17,036 bases of DNA from an uncultured Eubacteriales bacterium (GCA_900553135.1 USCO01000032.1:1-17036); one strand, 5' to 3'. Positions 1 to 7,339 are shown, counted from the stretch's first letter. The notes: generated by a model not told the origin, from the sequence alone. Made by a program: numbers and translations.

Positions 1-127
1 TTCCGAGCCGGGCCACGGGCTGCTGTTCTTCAACAATGTCATCCTGCCCTTTGCAGATGACTTCCTGAAAGATACCGAGCTCTACAAATTGCTCACCACC
101 AAGCCCAGCGAGGTGGAACACAAATAA
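1..127 (+). CDS. C-terminal end of a probable VirB4/TraE-type conjugation ATPase (partial)
   Basis: The reading frame is open from the left edge (codons from base 2) to a TAA at 125-127 and gives about 41 residues. The visible tail contains GHGLLFFNNVILPF followed by KDTELYKLLTTKPSEV. This layout (a 'glly...iPF' strand, then D-T-x-L-Y-x-L-x-T-T-K-P) resembles from memory the C-terminus of VirB4-like ATPases from Firmicute conjugative elements, which power type IV secretion at the membrane. No Walker motifs are in view because the body of the gene lies outside the window. If correct, the left edge belongs to an integrative conjugative element, which fits the accessory character of the next 1.6 kb. 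Assignment rests on a short tail only. Confidence 0.55.
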   Translation, partial: SEPGHGLLFFNNVILPFADDFLKDTELYKLLTTKPSEVEHK

Positions 128-131
128 GTAC

Positions 132-160
132 TTACCAAGGAAAGGATAGTATGGTAAAAT
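132..160 (+). promoter_or_regulatory. candidate promoter for the AT-rich gene at 190
   Basis: TTACCA at 132-137 and TAAAAT at 155-160 are separated by 17 bases. The -35 matches the sigma-A consensus at 4 of 6 positions and the -10 at 5 of 6. It lies just after the upstream stop codon and 30 bases before the next gene, so that gene can be transcribed on its own. Confidence 0.4.
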
Positions 161-189
161 GTAAACAAATACTTTGAGGGGGACTTTTT

Positions 190-993
190 ATGCCTGTTGA
201 GGGTACTATAACTGTCGTAACCCAATCAAATGAATTTATGAGTATGGGCGATATAATTGCCATTATAGTGGCTGTCATCTCTTTGCTTGGAGTAATTGTA
301 TCAACCCTGTTGACAAATAGAACAACAAAGAAAATTAGCGAATCCAATGAAAAGCTACAAGAGAAATGGAACCAGAAAAATATCGATGCATCTCTAACTG
401 CAAGTGCGCGGATTGAGTGGATTCAGAATGTTAGAAACACTACTGCAGATTTGATGAGGTGTTATTACGACATTTTAAATGCTACAAACGTATCCGAAAT
501 TGAAAAAGCCCTAATTGATTCCCAACAAAAAACTGAGTTGCTTGCTTTATATTTTGGACCAGAAAGTTGCTTGAGTAATCCATCTTCCAAAGATAAGAGC
601 ATTCTGTTGAACCCCACTGATAACACCGGAAAAAACGATGTACTAGTGTTGTTTATTACCGATTTGGCAAAAAGATTTGGCGAATATGCGTCGGATGTCG
701 AAAACGGTAAAATTGAGCGCCTTAAACAGGCGGTAGATAATGCTCGAAAAGAAGCATATAAAAATGCAACCATGAAATTAGGAGGGTATAGTTATAATGA
801 GGACGGTGAAGAACTTCCTGACTATGAGCCCCAGCTTCAGAAAGATGATATTGACTATCTTCATCGTACTGAAGATGAATTGCGAAGTGCCACTGCTAAG
901 ATAAGGGAATTGCGAAATGACCTGATTTTTCTTAGGAATTCAATGCGAGTGTATTTAAAAATTGAGTGGAACAAGGCCAAAAATGGTCAATGA
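190..993 (+). CDS. membrane-anchored coiled-coil protein of unknown function
   Basis: This gene encodes 267 residues. The start is the ATG at 190, behind GAGGGGG with 7 bases of spacing. One hydrophobic segment (about residues 20-42, rich in I, V and L) is followed by a basic patch (NRTTKK), so the protein is probably inserted once in the membrane with the bulk in the cytoplasm. The remainder is charged and predicted helical, with likely coiled coil at about residues 45-65 and 220-255. A motif ARIEWIQNVRN near residue 78 recalls unannotated membrane proteins scattered in bacterial accessory regions; this is recollection, not a search. Base composition is clearly more AT-rich than every neighbour. 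It has its own promoter and terminator, so it reads as imported cargo within the conjugative element. I do not know its function; an abortive-infection or stress role is only a guess. Confidence 0.8.
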   Translation: MPVEGTITVVTQSNEFMSMGDIIAIIVAVISLLGVIVSTLLTNRTTKKISESNEKLQEKWNQKNIDASLTASARIEWIQNVRNTTADLMRCYYDILNATNVSEIEKALIDSQQKTELLALYFGPESCLSNPSSKDKSILLNPTDNTGKNDVLVLFITDLAKRFGEYASDVENGKIERLKQAVDNARKEAYKNATMKLGGYSYNEDGEELPDYEPQLQKDDIDYLHRTEDELRSATAKIRELRNDLIFLRNSMRVYLKIEWNKAKNGQ

Positions 994-996
994 TTT

Positions 997-1025
997 AACC
1001 CGCCTCCATCGAGGCGGGTTTTCTT
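997..1025 (+). terminator. rho-independent terminator of the 190-993 gene
   Basis: A 10-bp perfect stem (997-1006 pairing with 1011-1020) closes a CATC loop, and the 3' arm runs into a short T-rich tail. It starts three bases after the stop codon at 991-993, closing that gene as a single transcription unit. Confidence 0.8.
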
Positions 1026-1053
1026 ATGCCCAAAATTCAGAAAGGAGCATGAA

Positions 1054-1365
1054 ATGGAACAGGAAAAGCTGTATGTCATCGAGGAAAAGACCTATGAAGC
1101 CCACATCGACGAGGAAGTTCACCTCTACGGGCTGCTCCACCAGCTGGCCTTCCTTGCCGGGAAGATCAAGGACCGCCGGGACATGGAGAATCTGATTGAC
1201 ACCGCCCGGCGATATGGCGAGATCGCCGACCAGATGTTTGACCGCTGGAGCATCCCCGGCCGCTACCTAGTGTTTGGCGACAAAGCCGACCTTGCCCGGC
1301 TGAAGGCCCTGGAGCTGTGCGAACTGGATGCCTTCTATGTGGAGGCGACCGCTCTATCCAACTGA
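1054..1365 (+). pseudogene. element gene of unknown function, truncated into a tRNA remnant
   Basis: The frame encodes 103 residues, starting at the ATG at 1054 behind AAAGGAG (1041-1047, 6 bases of spacing). A second candidate ATG lies at 1049. The protein is acidic and helical with no recognised motif, and GC content is again high, unlike the preceding gene. The reading frame does not end naturally. From about base 1341 it is antisense to the 5' half of a tRNA gene, and its stop codon (TGA, 1363-1365) lies inside that tRNA sequence. The last seven or so residues are therefore encoded by tRNA-derived DNA and the native C-terminus is lost. I infer a gene of the conjugative element cut by a recombination or deletion event at the tRNA. 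Whether it is still expressed cannot be judged. Confidence 0.55.
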
Positions 1366-1376
1366 GCTACGGGGGC
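1341..1376 (-). pseudogene. 5' half of a broken tRNA-Arg gene
   Basis: Read on the minus strand from 1376, 36 bases fit a tRNA 5' half: acceptor strand GCCCCCG, TA, D-arm GCTC-AGTTGGATA-GAGC, G26, anticodon 5' strand GTCGC, then CTCC. The loop start CTCC gives anticodon CC-, as in tRNA-Arg(CCU). After 1341 the tRNA sequence stops: no 3' anticodon strand, T-arm or acceptor complement follows. This is a non-functional remnant, probably marking a recombination or deletion junction at a tRNA insertion site. Confidence 0.75.
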
Positions 1377-1513
1377 ATATTAGGAATTCGGCGATTATGA
1401 GCCAGAACAAGAACTGGCACCTACCAGGGGAGAGGTAGTTGCAGTTCGTTCATTAAAGAAAAAATATTCCCGTAAAGGATATTGAAGATACGGAGCAATA
1501 CATAAAACCGGAT
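1366..1513. other. degenerate stretch with a short in-frame C-terminal remnant
   Basis: No intact gene is visible. On the plus strand, bases 1384-1485 form an open frame bounded by TAG (1381) and TGA (1483). It translates to a plausible protein tail containing EPEQELAPTRGEVVAV and a basic end, SLKKKYSRKGY. There is no start codon or ribosome binding site, so it looks like the decayed 3' end of a gene whose body was lost at the tRNA junction. The assignment is weak. Confidence 0.25.
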
Positions 1514-1714
1514 TCAAACCAACCCCCAGAGTTTATTTTGGTAATCCAGAACGAGTTTGGTGGAGTACATGACATCCTGCATGACTTTTTCAGCATCTTC
1601 TTTCGAAATTTCAATCTCTATAAATTTCGGGACGACATGTCCAACATCAGTGCGCAAATAATATCGTCCATCTCTCAGAATGATCTGTTCGTTGGCCTGA
1701 TCAAAAATAACCAT
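1514..1714 (-). CDS. 66-residue hypothetical protein
   Basis: This small minus-strand gene starts at the ATG at 1714. A GGAGG lies 7 bases upstream on the minus strand, which favours it over the overlapping plus-strand frame at 1538-1738. The protein is soluble and mixed alpha/beta, beginning MVIFDQANEQIILRDG. The central EIEISKEDAEKVMQDV has the look of a short helix after a strand. No signal peptide, membrane segment, cysteine pair or known domain is visible. It sits between the tRNA remnant and the tRNA-Ala gene, at the edge of the accessory region. Base composition is lower in GC than the core genes to the right. I cannot assign a function. Confidence 0.55.
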   Translation of the reverse strand: MVIFDQANEQIILRDGRYYLRTDVGHVVPKFIEIEISKEDAEKVMQDVMYSTKLVLDYQNKLWGLV

Positions 1715-1811
1715 AAACTCGCCTCCATCTTAGAATAAGGATAGCCCTGTATTGTCCAAGTTAGATTGAATCAATAATTTCCTTTGGAATTTGGCCACTG
1801 ACCTTTGAAAA

Positions 1812-1846
1812 ACAAAAAAGCCTGAAATCTTTTGATTTCAGGCTTT
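1812..1846 (-). terminator. terminator downstream of tRNA-Ala
   Basis: An 11-bp perfect stem (1819-1829 with 1834-1844) encloses a TTTT loop. A-rich DNA at 1812-1818 becomes a T tract on the minus strand. It lies immediately 3' of the tRNA-Ala CCA end and should end that transcript. Confidence 0.8.
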
Positions 1847-1849
1847 TTC

Positions 1850-1925
<76 letters not shown>

Positions 1926-1965
1926 AGATGTTTGTCTCAACTCTTATCGGCTGAGGACAGGGGCT

Positions 1966-1994
1966 AGTATAACAAAGAAGCGGGAGGATGTCAA
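1966..1994 (-). promoter_or_regulatory. sigma-A promoter of tRNA-Ala
   Basis: On the minus strand there is a perfect TTGACA at 1994-1989, a 17-base spacer and TATACT at 1971-1966. The start of transcription would fall near 1959, about 34 bases before the mature tRNA 5' end at 1925. This is a near-consensus strong promoter, as expected for a tRNA. Confidence 0.85.
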
Positions 1995-2051
1995 GGGTAA
2001 TTTTAAAATTTTTTTCGCAAACGGCAGTTTGGTGCCGAAGGGCCTCTTCGG

Positions 2052-2083
2052 TTGACATTTTGTTGAAAGATAGATAATATAAT
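2052..2083 (+). promoter_or_regulatory. candidate promoter of the HD-GYP/HPt operon
   Basis: A perfect TTGACA at 2052-2057 is followed by an AT-rich stretch. TATAAT at 2078-2083 is 20 bases away, which is long. TAATAT at 2075-2080 is 17 bases away and GATAAT at 2073-2078 is 15 away. One of these is likely the -10, but the exact element cannot be fixed from sequence. Confidence 0.5.
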
Positions 2084-2143
2084 GTCATAACGTTTCAGAA
2101 AAGAACAGACTGCTTTTCTGGGCAGAAAGGACAGTTCAGCCGT

Positions 2144-3226
2144 ATGGAAGAAATAGAAACTTCATACACCATCAGCGGGCGTCCTGCCGACACCATGCTG
2201 ATCGTGGACGATTCTGATCTGAACCGCGCGATCCTGGCCAATATCTTTGAATCCAGCTACCGTATTTTGGAGGCGGAGAATGGCCGGGAAGGGCTGGAAC
2301 TTATAAAGGCGCAGCGGGAGGATCTGTGCGCTGTGCTGCTGGATGTTGTGATGCCGGAAATGGACGGCATCCAGGTTTTGCAGGAGCTGAAGGGCCAGAA
2401 GATCCTGGACAGCGTGCCGGTGTTCCTCATTACCGCCGAGACCAGCGACACGGTGATGCGGGAGGCCTACGAGCTGGGCGTCATGGACGTGATCACTAAG
2501 CCGGTGATTCCTTATGTGGTGCAGCGGCGGGTCAACTCGGTCATCGAGCTCTTCCAGGCCCGGCGCAGTCTCAGCGATGAGGTCCAGCGTCAGCGGGATG
2601 AACTGCTGAATATGAGCGTGGGCATGGTGGAGTCCCTGTCCACCGCCATCGAGTTTCGAAGCGATGAGTCCGGGGAACACGTACAGCGCATCCACAAAAT
2701 CACCACCCTTGTGCTGGAGAATACCCCTCTGGGCAACGGGCTGTCCCGGGAGGAGATCGGCCTGATCGGCATGGCGGCCATTACCCACGACGTGGGCAAG
2801 ATCGCCATTCCCGACGCCATCCTGAACAAGCCCGGCCGCCTGACCCCCGAGGAATTTGAGATCATGAAGACTCACACGGTGCAGGGGGCCCAGCTGCTGT
2901 CCAAGATCCCGCAGATGAAGGAGCACGGCGCCTACCGCTATGCCTACGACATCGCCCTGCACCACCACGAGCGTTGGGACGGCAAGGGCTACCCCGAAGG
3001 CCTGAAGGGGGACGAGATCTCCATTTGGGCCCAGATCGTCTCTCTGGCGGACGTATATGACGCCCTGGTGAGCAAGCGGTGCTACAAGGACGCCCTGGGG
3101 TTTGACGAGGCCATCGCCATGATCCGGGAGGGAAAGTGCGGTACCTTTAACCCCGAGCTGCTGGAGAACTTCTGGAAGATCGAACCTGAAATTCGCAGCC
3201 TGTACCGGCGCGAGACGGAGGGATAA
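2144..3226 (+). CDS. response regulator with HD-GYP cyclic-di-GMP phosphodiesterase domain
   Basis: The protein has 360 residues. Residues about 16-140 form a receiver domain with acidic pocket D22-D23, phospho-acceptor D67 in LLDVVMPEMDG, and a conserved ITAE...TKPV switch region with its lysine. A helical linker (about 140-175) leads to an HD-GYP domain with H215-D216 in HDVGKIAIP, the HHHERWDGKGYP block (residues 273-284, GYP intact) and a LADVYDAL motif. HD-GYP proteins of this RpfG-like layout hydrolyse cyclic-di-GMP when phosphorylated. All key residues are present, so I expect an active cytoplasmic enzyme that lowers c-di-GMP. The start is the ATG at 2144, with GAAAGGA about 12 bases upstream. 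The downstream HPt gene begins two bases after the stop and is probably its phosphodonor or sink. No histidine kinase lies nearby. Confidence 0.93.
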   Translation: MEEIETSYTISGRPADTMLIVDDSDLNRAILANIFESSYRILEAENGREGLELIKAQREDLCAVLLDVVMPEMDGIQVLQELKGQKILDSVPVFLITAETSDTVMREAYELGVMDVITKPVIPYVVQRRVNSVIELFQARRSLSDEVQRQRDELLNMSVGMVESLSTAIEFRSDESGEHVQRIHKITTLVLENTPLGNGLSREEIGLIGMAAITHDVGKIAIPDAILNKPGRLTPEEFEIMKTHTVQGAQLLSKIPQMKEHGAYRYAYDIALHHHERWDGKGYPEGLKGDEISIWAQIVSLADVYDALVSKRCYKDALGFDEAIAMIREGKCGTFNPELLENFWKIEPEIRSLYRRETEG

Positions 3227-3228
3227 GT

Positions 3229-3579
3229 ATGGATCTGCAAAAGAGAGAACGCCTGTGCAAGGCCGGGATCGACGTGGACGGAGCCCTGGCCCGGTTTATG
3301 AATAACGAAGCCCTGCTGCTGAAATTCTTGTTCCGCTTTCCTGCGGACCCCAACTTTGCCGCCCTGGAGCAGGCATTGGAGCAGGGGAACACGGAGCAGG
3401 CCTTTACCGCGGCCCACACCTTGAAGGGGGTGGCCGGAAACCTGTCTCTGGAGGAGCTGCACCGCCAGGTTTCCCTTCAGGTGGAGGACCTGAGAGCGGG
3501 AAATCTGGCGCAGGCCCGGGAGAAAATGCCCCAGGTGCGCCAGGCCTATGAGGCCGTGCTCAGCGCACTGGAAGGATAA
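3229..3579 (+). CDS. stand-alone HPt phosphotransfer protein
   Basis: The protein has 116 residues and is entirely helical. The signature AAHTLKGVAGNLSL carries the phosphorylatable histidine, H63, inside the standard HPt four-helix bundle. HPt proteins relay phosphoryl groups between receiver domains and a hybrid kinase. The ATG at 3229 is two bases after the stop of the HD-GYP regulator, and its ribosome binding site (GGAGGG) is inside the last codons of that gene, so the two are translationally coupled. I infer that this HPt passes phosphate to or from the receiver domain of the HD-GYP protein, making a small phosphorelay module whose kinase must be encoded elsewhere. No catalytic domain or membrane segment is present. 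Confidence 0.9.
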   Translation: MDLQKRERLCKAGIDVDGALARFMNNEALLLKFLFRFPADPNFAALEQALEQGNTEQAFTAAHTLKGVAGNLSLEELHRQVSLQVEDLRAGNLAQAREKMPQVRQAYEAVLSALEG

Positions 3580-3586
3580 AAAACGC

Positions 3587-3625
3587 AACAGCGGGAGACG
3601 AATCATCGTCTCCCGCTGTTTTTTT
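3587..3625 (+). terminator. bidirectional terminator between convergent operons
   Basis: A 15-bp perfect stem (3587-3601 with 3606-3620) with loop ATCA is followed by a run of seven T. On the opposite strand a T-rich tail also follows the hairpin. It closes both the HD-GYP/HPt operon (plus) and the alcohol dehydrogenase operon (minus), which converge here. Confidence 0.9.
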
Positions 3626-3633
3626 ATGCTCTG

Positions 3634-4668
3634 TTACGGCCGGACCGCCACTTTGATGACGTTCTCCCGGCGCTGCTCGAAGATATCATAGCCCCGCGCA
3701 ATGTCCGCCAGTGGGACCGTGTGGGTGATGAGGGGAGTGGTGTCCAGCTTGCCCTGGGCGATGAGGGACAAAATTTCCCCGCAGTGGCAGCCGTCCACGC
3801 CGCCGGTCTTGAAGGTGAGATTTTTCCCGTACATCTGGGGCAGGGGAAGGGTCTGGGCCTGGTCGTACAGGGCTACCACCGTGACCACGGCGTTGGGCCG
3901 GGCGCAGGTCCAGGCCAGGCGGAAGCTGTCCGGAGTGCCCGCCACCTCCAGCACCGCGTCCGCCCCGCCGTGGGGACAGTGGGCGGCAATAAAGTCGGGG
4001 GCCTGCTGGGGCGTGACCACGTGGACCTGGGGATAATGGGCCTGAACGAAGGCCCGGCGGTCCGGGTCGGGCTCGCAGACCACCACCAGGCCGGGCTGCT
4101 TCAGCAGGACGCATTGCAGGGTGCAAAGGCCGGTGGGACCGGCGCCCAGCAGCAGGACGGAGTCCCCGGGGGGGATCTCCCCGATATCCGCGGCCCAGTA
4201 GCCCGTGGCCAGGATATCTCCCACAAAGAGGGCCTGCTCATCGGTGACCTCCTGGGGGATGAGGTCCAGCCCCTGATCGGCGTAGGGGACCCGGACATAC
4301 TCCGCCTGACCGCCGTCGATGCGGCAGCCCAGGGCCCAGCCGCCGTTGGGGTCGGTGCAGTTGTTGACCCAGCCGTGCTGGCAGAAGAAGCAGTGGCCGC
4401 AGAAGGTTTCCACGTTGACGGTGACCCGGTCCCCCGGGCGCACCGAGGAGACCTGGTCGCCCACCTCCTCCACAACGCCCACCATTTCGTGGCCCAGGGT
4501 GATGCCGGGCACGGCCCGGGGGACGCTGCCGTGCTTGATGTGGAGATCACTGGTGCAGATGCTGGACAGAGTCACCCGGACGATGGCATCCCGGGGGTCC
4601 AGCAAACGGGGCTTGGGTTTGTCCAACAGGGCAAAGGTGCCTGGGGCAGTATAGGTATAGGCCAGCAT
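3634..4668 (-). CDS. zinc-dependent medium-chain alcohol dehydrogenase
   Basis: The protein has 344 residues, the normal length for the medium-chain dehydrogenase/reductase family. Catalytic zinc ligands are C38 (ICTSD), H60-E61 (GHE) and D151 (VGDILATG). The Cys/His/Asp set and spacing match secondary alcohol dehydrogenases of the Thermoanaerobacter type. A structural zinc lobe has four cysteines at 90, 93, 96 and 104. The Rossmann fold shows GAGPTG at 175-180, and an acidic E199 at the end of the second strand suggests NAD(H) over NADP(H). The likely reaction is reversible oxidation of a secondary alcohol or polyol in the cytoplasm; the substrate cannot be fixed (butanediol, threonine and isopropanol dehydrogenases share this scaffold). 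The start is ATG at 4668 behind AGGAGG (4676-4681). It follows the DUF5655-like gene by 15 bases in one operon. Confidence 0.92.
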   Translation of the reverse strand: MLAYTYTAPGTFALLDKPKPRLLDPRDAIVRVTLSSICTSDLHIKHGSVPRAVPGITLGHEMVGVVEEVGDQVSSVRPGDRVTVNVETFCGHCFFCQHGWVNNCTDPNGGWALGCRIDGGQAEYVRVPYADQGLDLIPQEVTDEQALFVGDILATGYWAADIGEIPPGDSVLLLGAGPTGLCTLQCVLLKQPGLVVVCEPDPDRRAFVQAHYPQVHVVTPQQAPDFIAAHCPHGGADAVLEVAGTPDSFRLAWTCARPNAVVTVVALYDQAQTLPLPQMYGKNLTFKTGGVDGCHCGEILSLIAQGKLDTTPLITHTVPLADIARGYDIFEQRRENVIKVAVRP

Positions 4669-4683
4669 AAGGCAACCTCCTGA

Positions 4684-5076
4684 TTATTTGTTTTGGGCGA
4701 AGTCGTAGGCCTCCCGCAGCCAGTCCATCAGCTCTTCGTCCAGCTCCTCCGGCCGGGAGACCACCACATGGTGGGTCCAGCGGTTGGGGTAGGGCTCTAC
4801 CGCCACGGCGATCCTGGGAGAGGAGAGGGGGTGGGAAAGTCCGAAGGTCACCAGCAGGCAGTCCTGGGGCCAGTCCTTTTTTCGGCGCACCGGGATGCTG
4901 GCCGCGGCGAACAGATGGCGGTTATAAAAGCTGATCTGACTTTTCTGTACCTTGACCTTGGCCTGGGGAAATGTGGAGGACATTTGGCTGAAAAGCGCCT
5001 GATACAGGGCCAGCTCCACGGGTTTTCCCTCAAAATAAAGCAGCATATCCGACAAATAGTGTTCCGAATGGTCCAT
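4684..5076 (-). CDS. DUF5655-like protein
   Basis: The protein has 130 residues and is soluble. The central block (VQKSQISFYNRHLF, then PVRR, VTFGL and VEPYPNRWTHHVV) resembles the DUF5655 family as I remember it, small proteins of unknown function that often transport or bind nothing recognisable. The C-terminus LDEELMDWLREAYDFA is a typical helical end of the same family. The start is ATG at 5076 with AGGGAG 7 bases upstream on the minus strand. It is the first gene of a two-gene operon with the alcohol dehydrogenase, but no functional link between the two is known to me. No catalytic residues can be named. Confidence 0.75.
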   Translation of the reverse strand: MDHSEHYLSDMLLYFEGKPVELALYQALFSQMSSTFPQAKVKVQKSQISFYNRHLFAAASIPVRRKKDWPQDCLLVTFGLSHPLSSPRIAVAVEPYPNRWTHHVVVSRPEELDEELMDWLREAYDFAQNK

Positions 5077-5126
5077 AGCTGATGCTCCCTTTCTGTGACA
5101 GAGGACCGGTGTTTTGGTGTTAATTC

Positions 5127-5155
5127 AGTATATCCCATTCCTAGTAGATGGGCAA
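5127..5155 (-). promoter_or_regulatory. candidate promoter of the DUF5655-like/alcohol dehydrogenase operon
   Basis: On the minus strand TTGCCC (5155-5150) and TATACT (5132-5127) are 17 bases apart. The -10 is strong and the -35 matches at 4 of 6 positions. It lies about 50 bases before the ATG at 5076. Confidence 0.5.
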
Positions 5156-5488
5156 GGGCAACGGAAGGAAAGCCGATGCTGCTTTGAACTTTGTTGACAA
5201 AATAGACAAAAAACGGCGTGGAAATTAGAGGAAAAATATGCATGTTCTCCCTTGGAGAATTGGGTTCAAAAAAGAATGATGTTTTCTGTTGATTTGGTTG
5301 AAATGCGGGGAGAGGGATTTGGCATAAAGCTGAAAATGTCGCTTTGTTTTTCTGGTGAATAGCAATCAAACCTGCGGTAGGCTAAAATTGATTATAAAAT
5401 ACAGGACAAAAGAGAACATCTGGAAGAAAAGATGGACCTGGAAAAATGAAGAGTTTTCCAACAAAAAAGGAACGAAAGGATGAGATGG
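5156..5488. other. AT-rich intergenic region upstream of the secreted propeller operon
   Basis: This 333-base region has no gene that I can support. It contains a perfect TTGACA at 5194-5199 without a good -10 at the right distance, an inverted repeat TTCTCC-CTT-GGAGAA at 5245-5259, and TATAAAAT at 5393-5400 that could be a -10 without a convincing -35. The plus-strand operon from 5489 must be transcribed from here. Absence of a strong promoter suggests activator control, but the true start site is not evident. Confidence 0.4.
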
Positions 5489-7321
5489 ATGAAACTGAGA
5501 CGAAGCCTTGCGGGGGTTCTGGCGTGTGCCATGCTGCTGCCCGGAAGCGCGGGAATGCTGACGCTGGATGCAGATGCCGCAGAGCAGGAGATCCGGGTGC
5601 AGCAGGAGGCGCAGCAAAAGACGGCCGCCCAGGTCTACGACCTGGGGCAGGATATTTTCGCTCCTGTGAAGGACAACGGGGATACAGGAGACCACACCCA
5701 TGGCTCCACCATTGTGGAGCTGGAGGACGGGGAGCTGATTGCGGCCTGGTTCCAGGGCAACGGCGAGCGGGACGGTACCACCACCCGCATCATGGCGGCC
5801 AGAAAGCCGGCGGGCAGCCAGAGCTGGGGCGAGCCCTTTGTGCTGGCCGATACCCCCAGAATGGCGGATATCAATCCGGCCCTGTTTGTGGACCACGAGG
5901 GCAGCCTGTATCTGTTCTGGTACCCGGTTCTGGGCGGCCGCTGGGAGAGCTCTCAGCCCAAGTACCTGAAGGCGGAGAAGGGCCATTATGAAAGCGCCAA
6001 CGGCTACACGGGCGTGCCCGACTGGGATTGGCAGGATGCCATCTATGTGAAGATCGGCGGCAATTTCTCCGGCGGGGATGACGCGGTGGAAAGTGAAAAG
6101 GTGGACACCGGGATGACCGATGGCCGTTATAACGACCCCTATACCCAGCTGCTCAATGAGAAGTACGCCGAGCTGAAGGAATATCTCTTTAAGCCGGTGG
6201 AGCAGGGCGGCGCAGGCGTCAGCCAGGCCTTCTATGGAGAGGAATATGAGAGCTTTGTGCAGGAGCGGCTGGACCTGTCTCTGGGCAAGCTGTTCTCCCT
6301 GTCGGAGGGCGTGCCCTATGCCCGGCGGCTTGGCTGGCAGACCAAGGACAAGCCGCTGGAGATCCAGTATAACGGCGGATGGCGCATCATCCTGCCCCTG
6401 TACTCCGACACCATGGAGTGCACCGTCATGGCCCTGTCGGATGACGGCGGCGAAACCTGGGCCTTCAGCGAGCCGATCATCGGCATGGCCAATATCCAGG
6501 CCTCCATGGCGCAGCGCTCCGATGGAACCATCGTGGCCTACATGCGGGACAATGGCCCCATTCCTCAGCGGGTCGTGGAAGCGGAATCCGCCGACGGCGG
6601 TGAGACCTGGACCATTGGCAAGGACCGCCAGGACCTGTTTGACCCGGGCGTGGGCAGCGACCTGGTGGAGCTGAAAAACGGAAACTGGGTCTTTGTCAAC
6701 AACGACAACCAGTTTGGGCGCTTCTCCCTGGCTGTTGCCCTGTCCGAGGACGAGGGCAAGACCTGGACCTACCGCCGCCACATTGCTCTGGATACCCGCA
6801 GCGACGCCAGAGATTTCCACTATCCCACCGTCTTTGCGGGACAGGACGGCAAGATCATCATCTCCTACACCGTCGACTACAAGAGCAGCGACGGTGAGCT
6901 GGCGGGCTGCAACCACATCAAGTACATCGAGATCGACGAGGATTGGATCAAAGCTGGCGACAGCGAAAAGCAGATCTATACCTATGACATCATCACCCAT
7001 GAGGTGTCCGGCGAGACCATTGACCTGAGCAAAACCGACGCGGAGATCAATGAGGCCATCAAGGCTCTCCTGCCCACAGAGGTAAAGGGCTTCTGCACCT
7101 ATACCGAGAAGCTGGAGGACGGGCTGACCGACGCGGTGGAGCTGCCCATTCTGTGGACCGATGAGACCCTGAGCCAGATCCGGGAGGCTCTGAAGGCCGG
7201 AAAGTTCAACGAGGGCCTGGAAATCGCCTATACCATTGACACCCAGAGCCTGCCCCAAGAGGTAACGGAAGACATGCTGCCCCAGCGGGCTCCGGCCATG
7301 ATGGTCATGTTCACCCGCTGA
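5489..7321 (+). CDS. secreted sialidase-superfamily (BNR/Asp-box) beta-propeller protein, first of tandem pair
   Basis: From the ATG at 5489 the protein has 610 residues. This start is preferred over the ATG at 5480, which overlaps the ribosome binding site GAAAGGA (5474-5480). A signal peptide (KLRR, hydrophobic core, then a DADAA region) predicts export. Residues about 60-480 form a propeller with three Asp boxes: SDDGGETW (317), SADGGETW (367) and SEDEGKTW (419). The opening HTHGSTIVELEDGELIAAWF (69-88) matches the BNR_2-like branch often annotated as exo-alpha-sialidase. The canonical sialidase RIP motif is not seen, so sialic acid is not assured as substrate. A C-terminal piece of about 120 residues has no recognised anchor, so the protein is probably released or held by its partner. 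It lies 18 bases before its paralogue in one operon. Confidence 0.85.
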   Translation: MKLRRSLAGVLACAMLLPGSAGMLTLDADAAEQEIRVQQEAQQKTAAQVYDLGQDIFAPVKDNGDTGDHTHGSTIVELEDGELIAAWFQGNGERDGTTTRIMAARKPAGSQSWGEPFVLADTPRMADINPALFVDHEGSLYLFWYPVLGGRWESSQPKYLKAEKGHYESANGYTGVPDWDWQDAIYVKIGGNFSGGDDAVESEKVDTGMTDGRYNDPYTQLLNEKYAELKEYLFKPVEQGGAGVSQAFYGEEYESFVQERLDLSLGKLFSLSEGVPYARRLGWQTKDKPLEIQYNGGWRIILPLYSDTMECTVMALSDDGGETWAFSEPIIGMANIQASMAQRSDGTIVAYMRDNGPIPQRVVEAESADGGETWTIGKDRQDLFDPGVGSDLVELKNGNWVFVNNDNQFGRFSLAVALSEDEGKTWTYRRHIALDTRSDARDFHYPTVFAGQDGKIIISYTVDYKSSDGELAGCNHIKYIEIDEDWIKAGDSEKQIYTYDIITHEVSGETIDLSKTDAEINEAIKALLPTEVKGFCTYTEKLEDGLTDAVELPILWTDETLSQIREALKAGKFNEGLEIAYTIDTQSLPQEVTEDMLPQRAPAMMVMFTR

Positions 7322-7339
7322 GGAGAGGAGGAGTTTTAC

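Noticed and set aside
1538..1738. A plus-strand frame of 66 codons opposite the small hypothetical gene
   Set aside because: The minus-strand frame has a GGAGG at proper distance, and this one has no ribosome binding site.
2162..2968. A long minus-strand frame opposite the HD-GYP gene
   Set aside because: The plus strand carries all receiver and HD-GYP motifs; the opposite frame has no recognisable domain or ribosome binding site.
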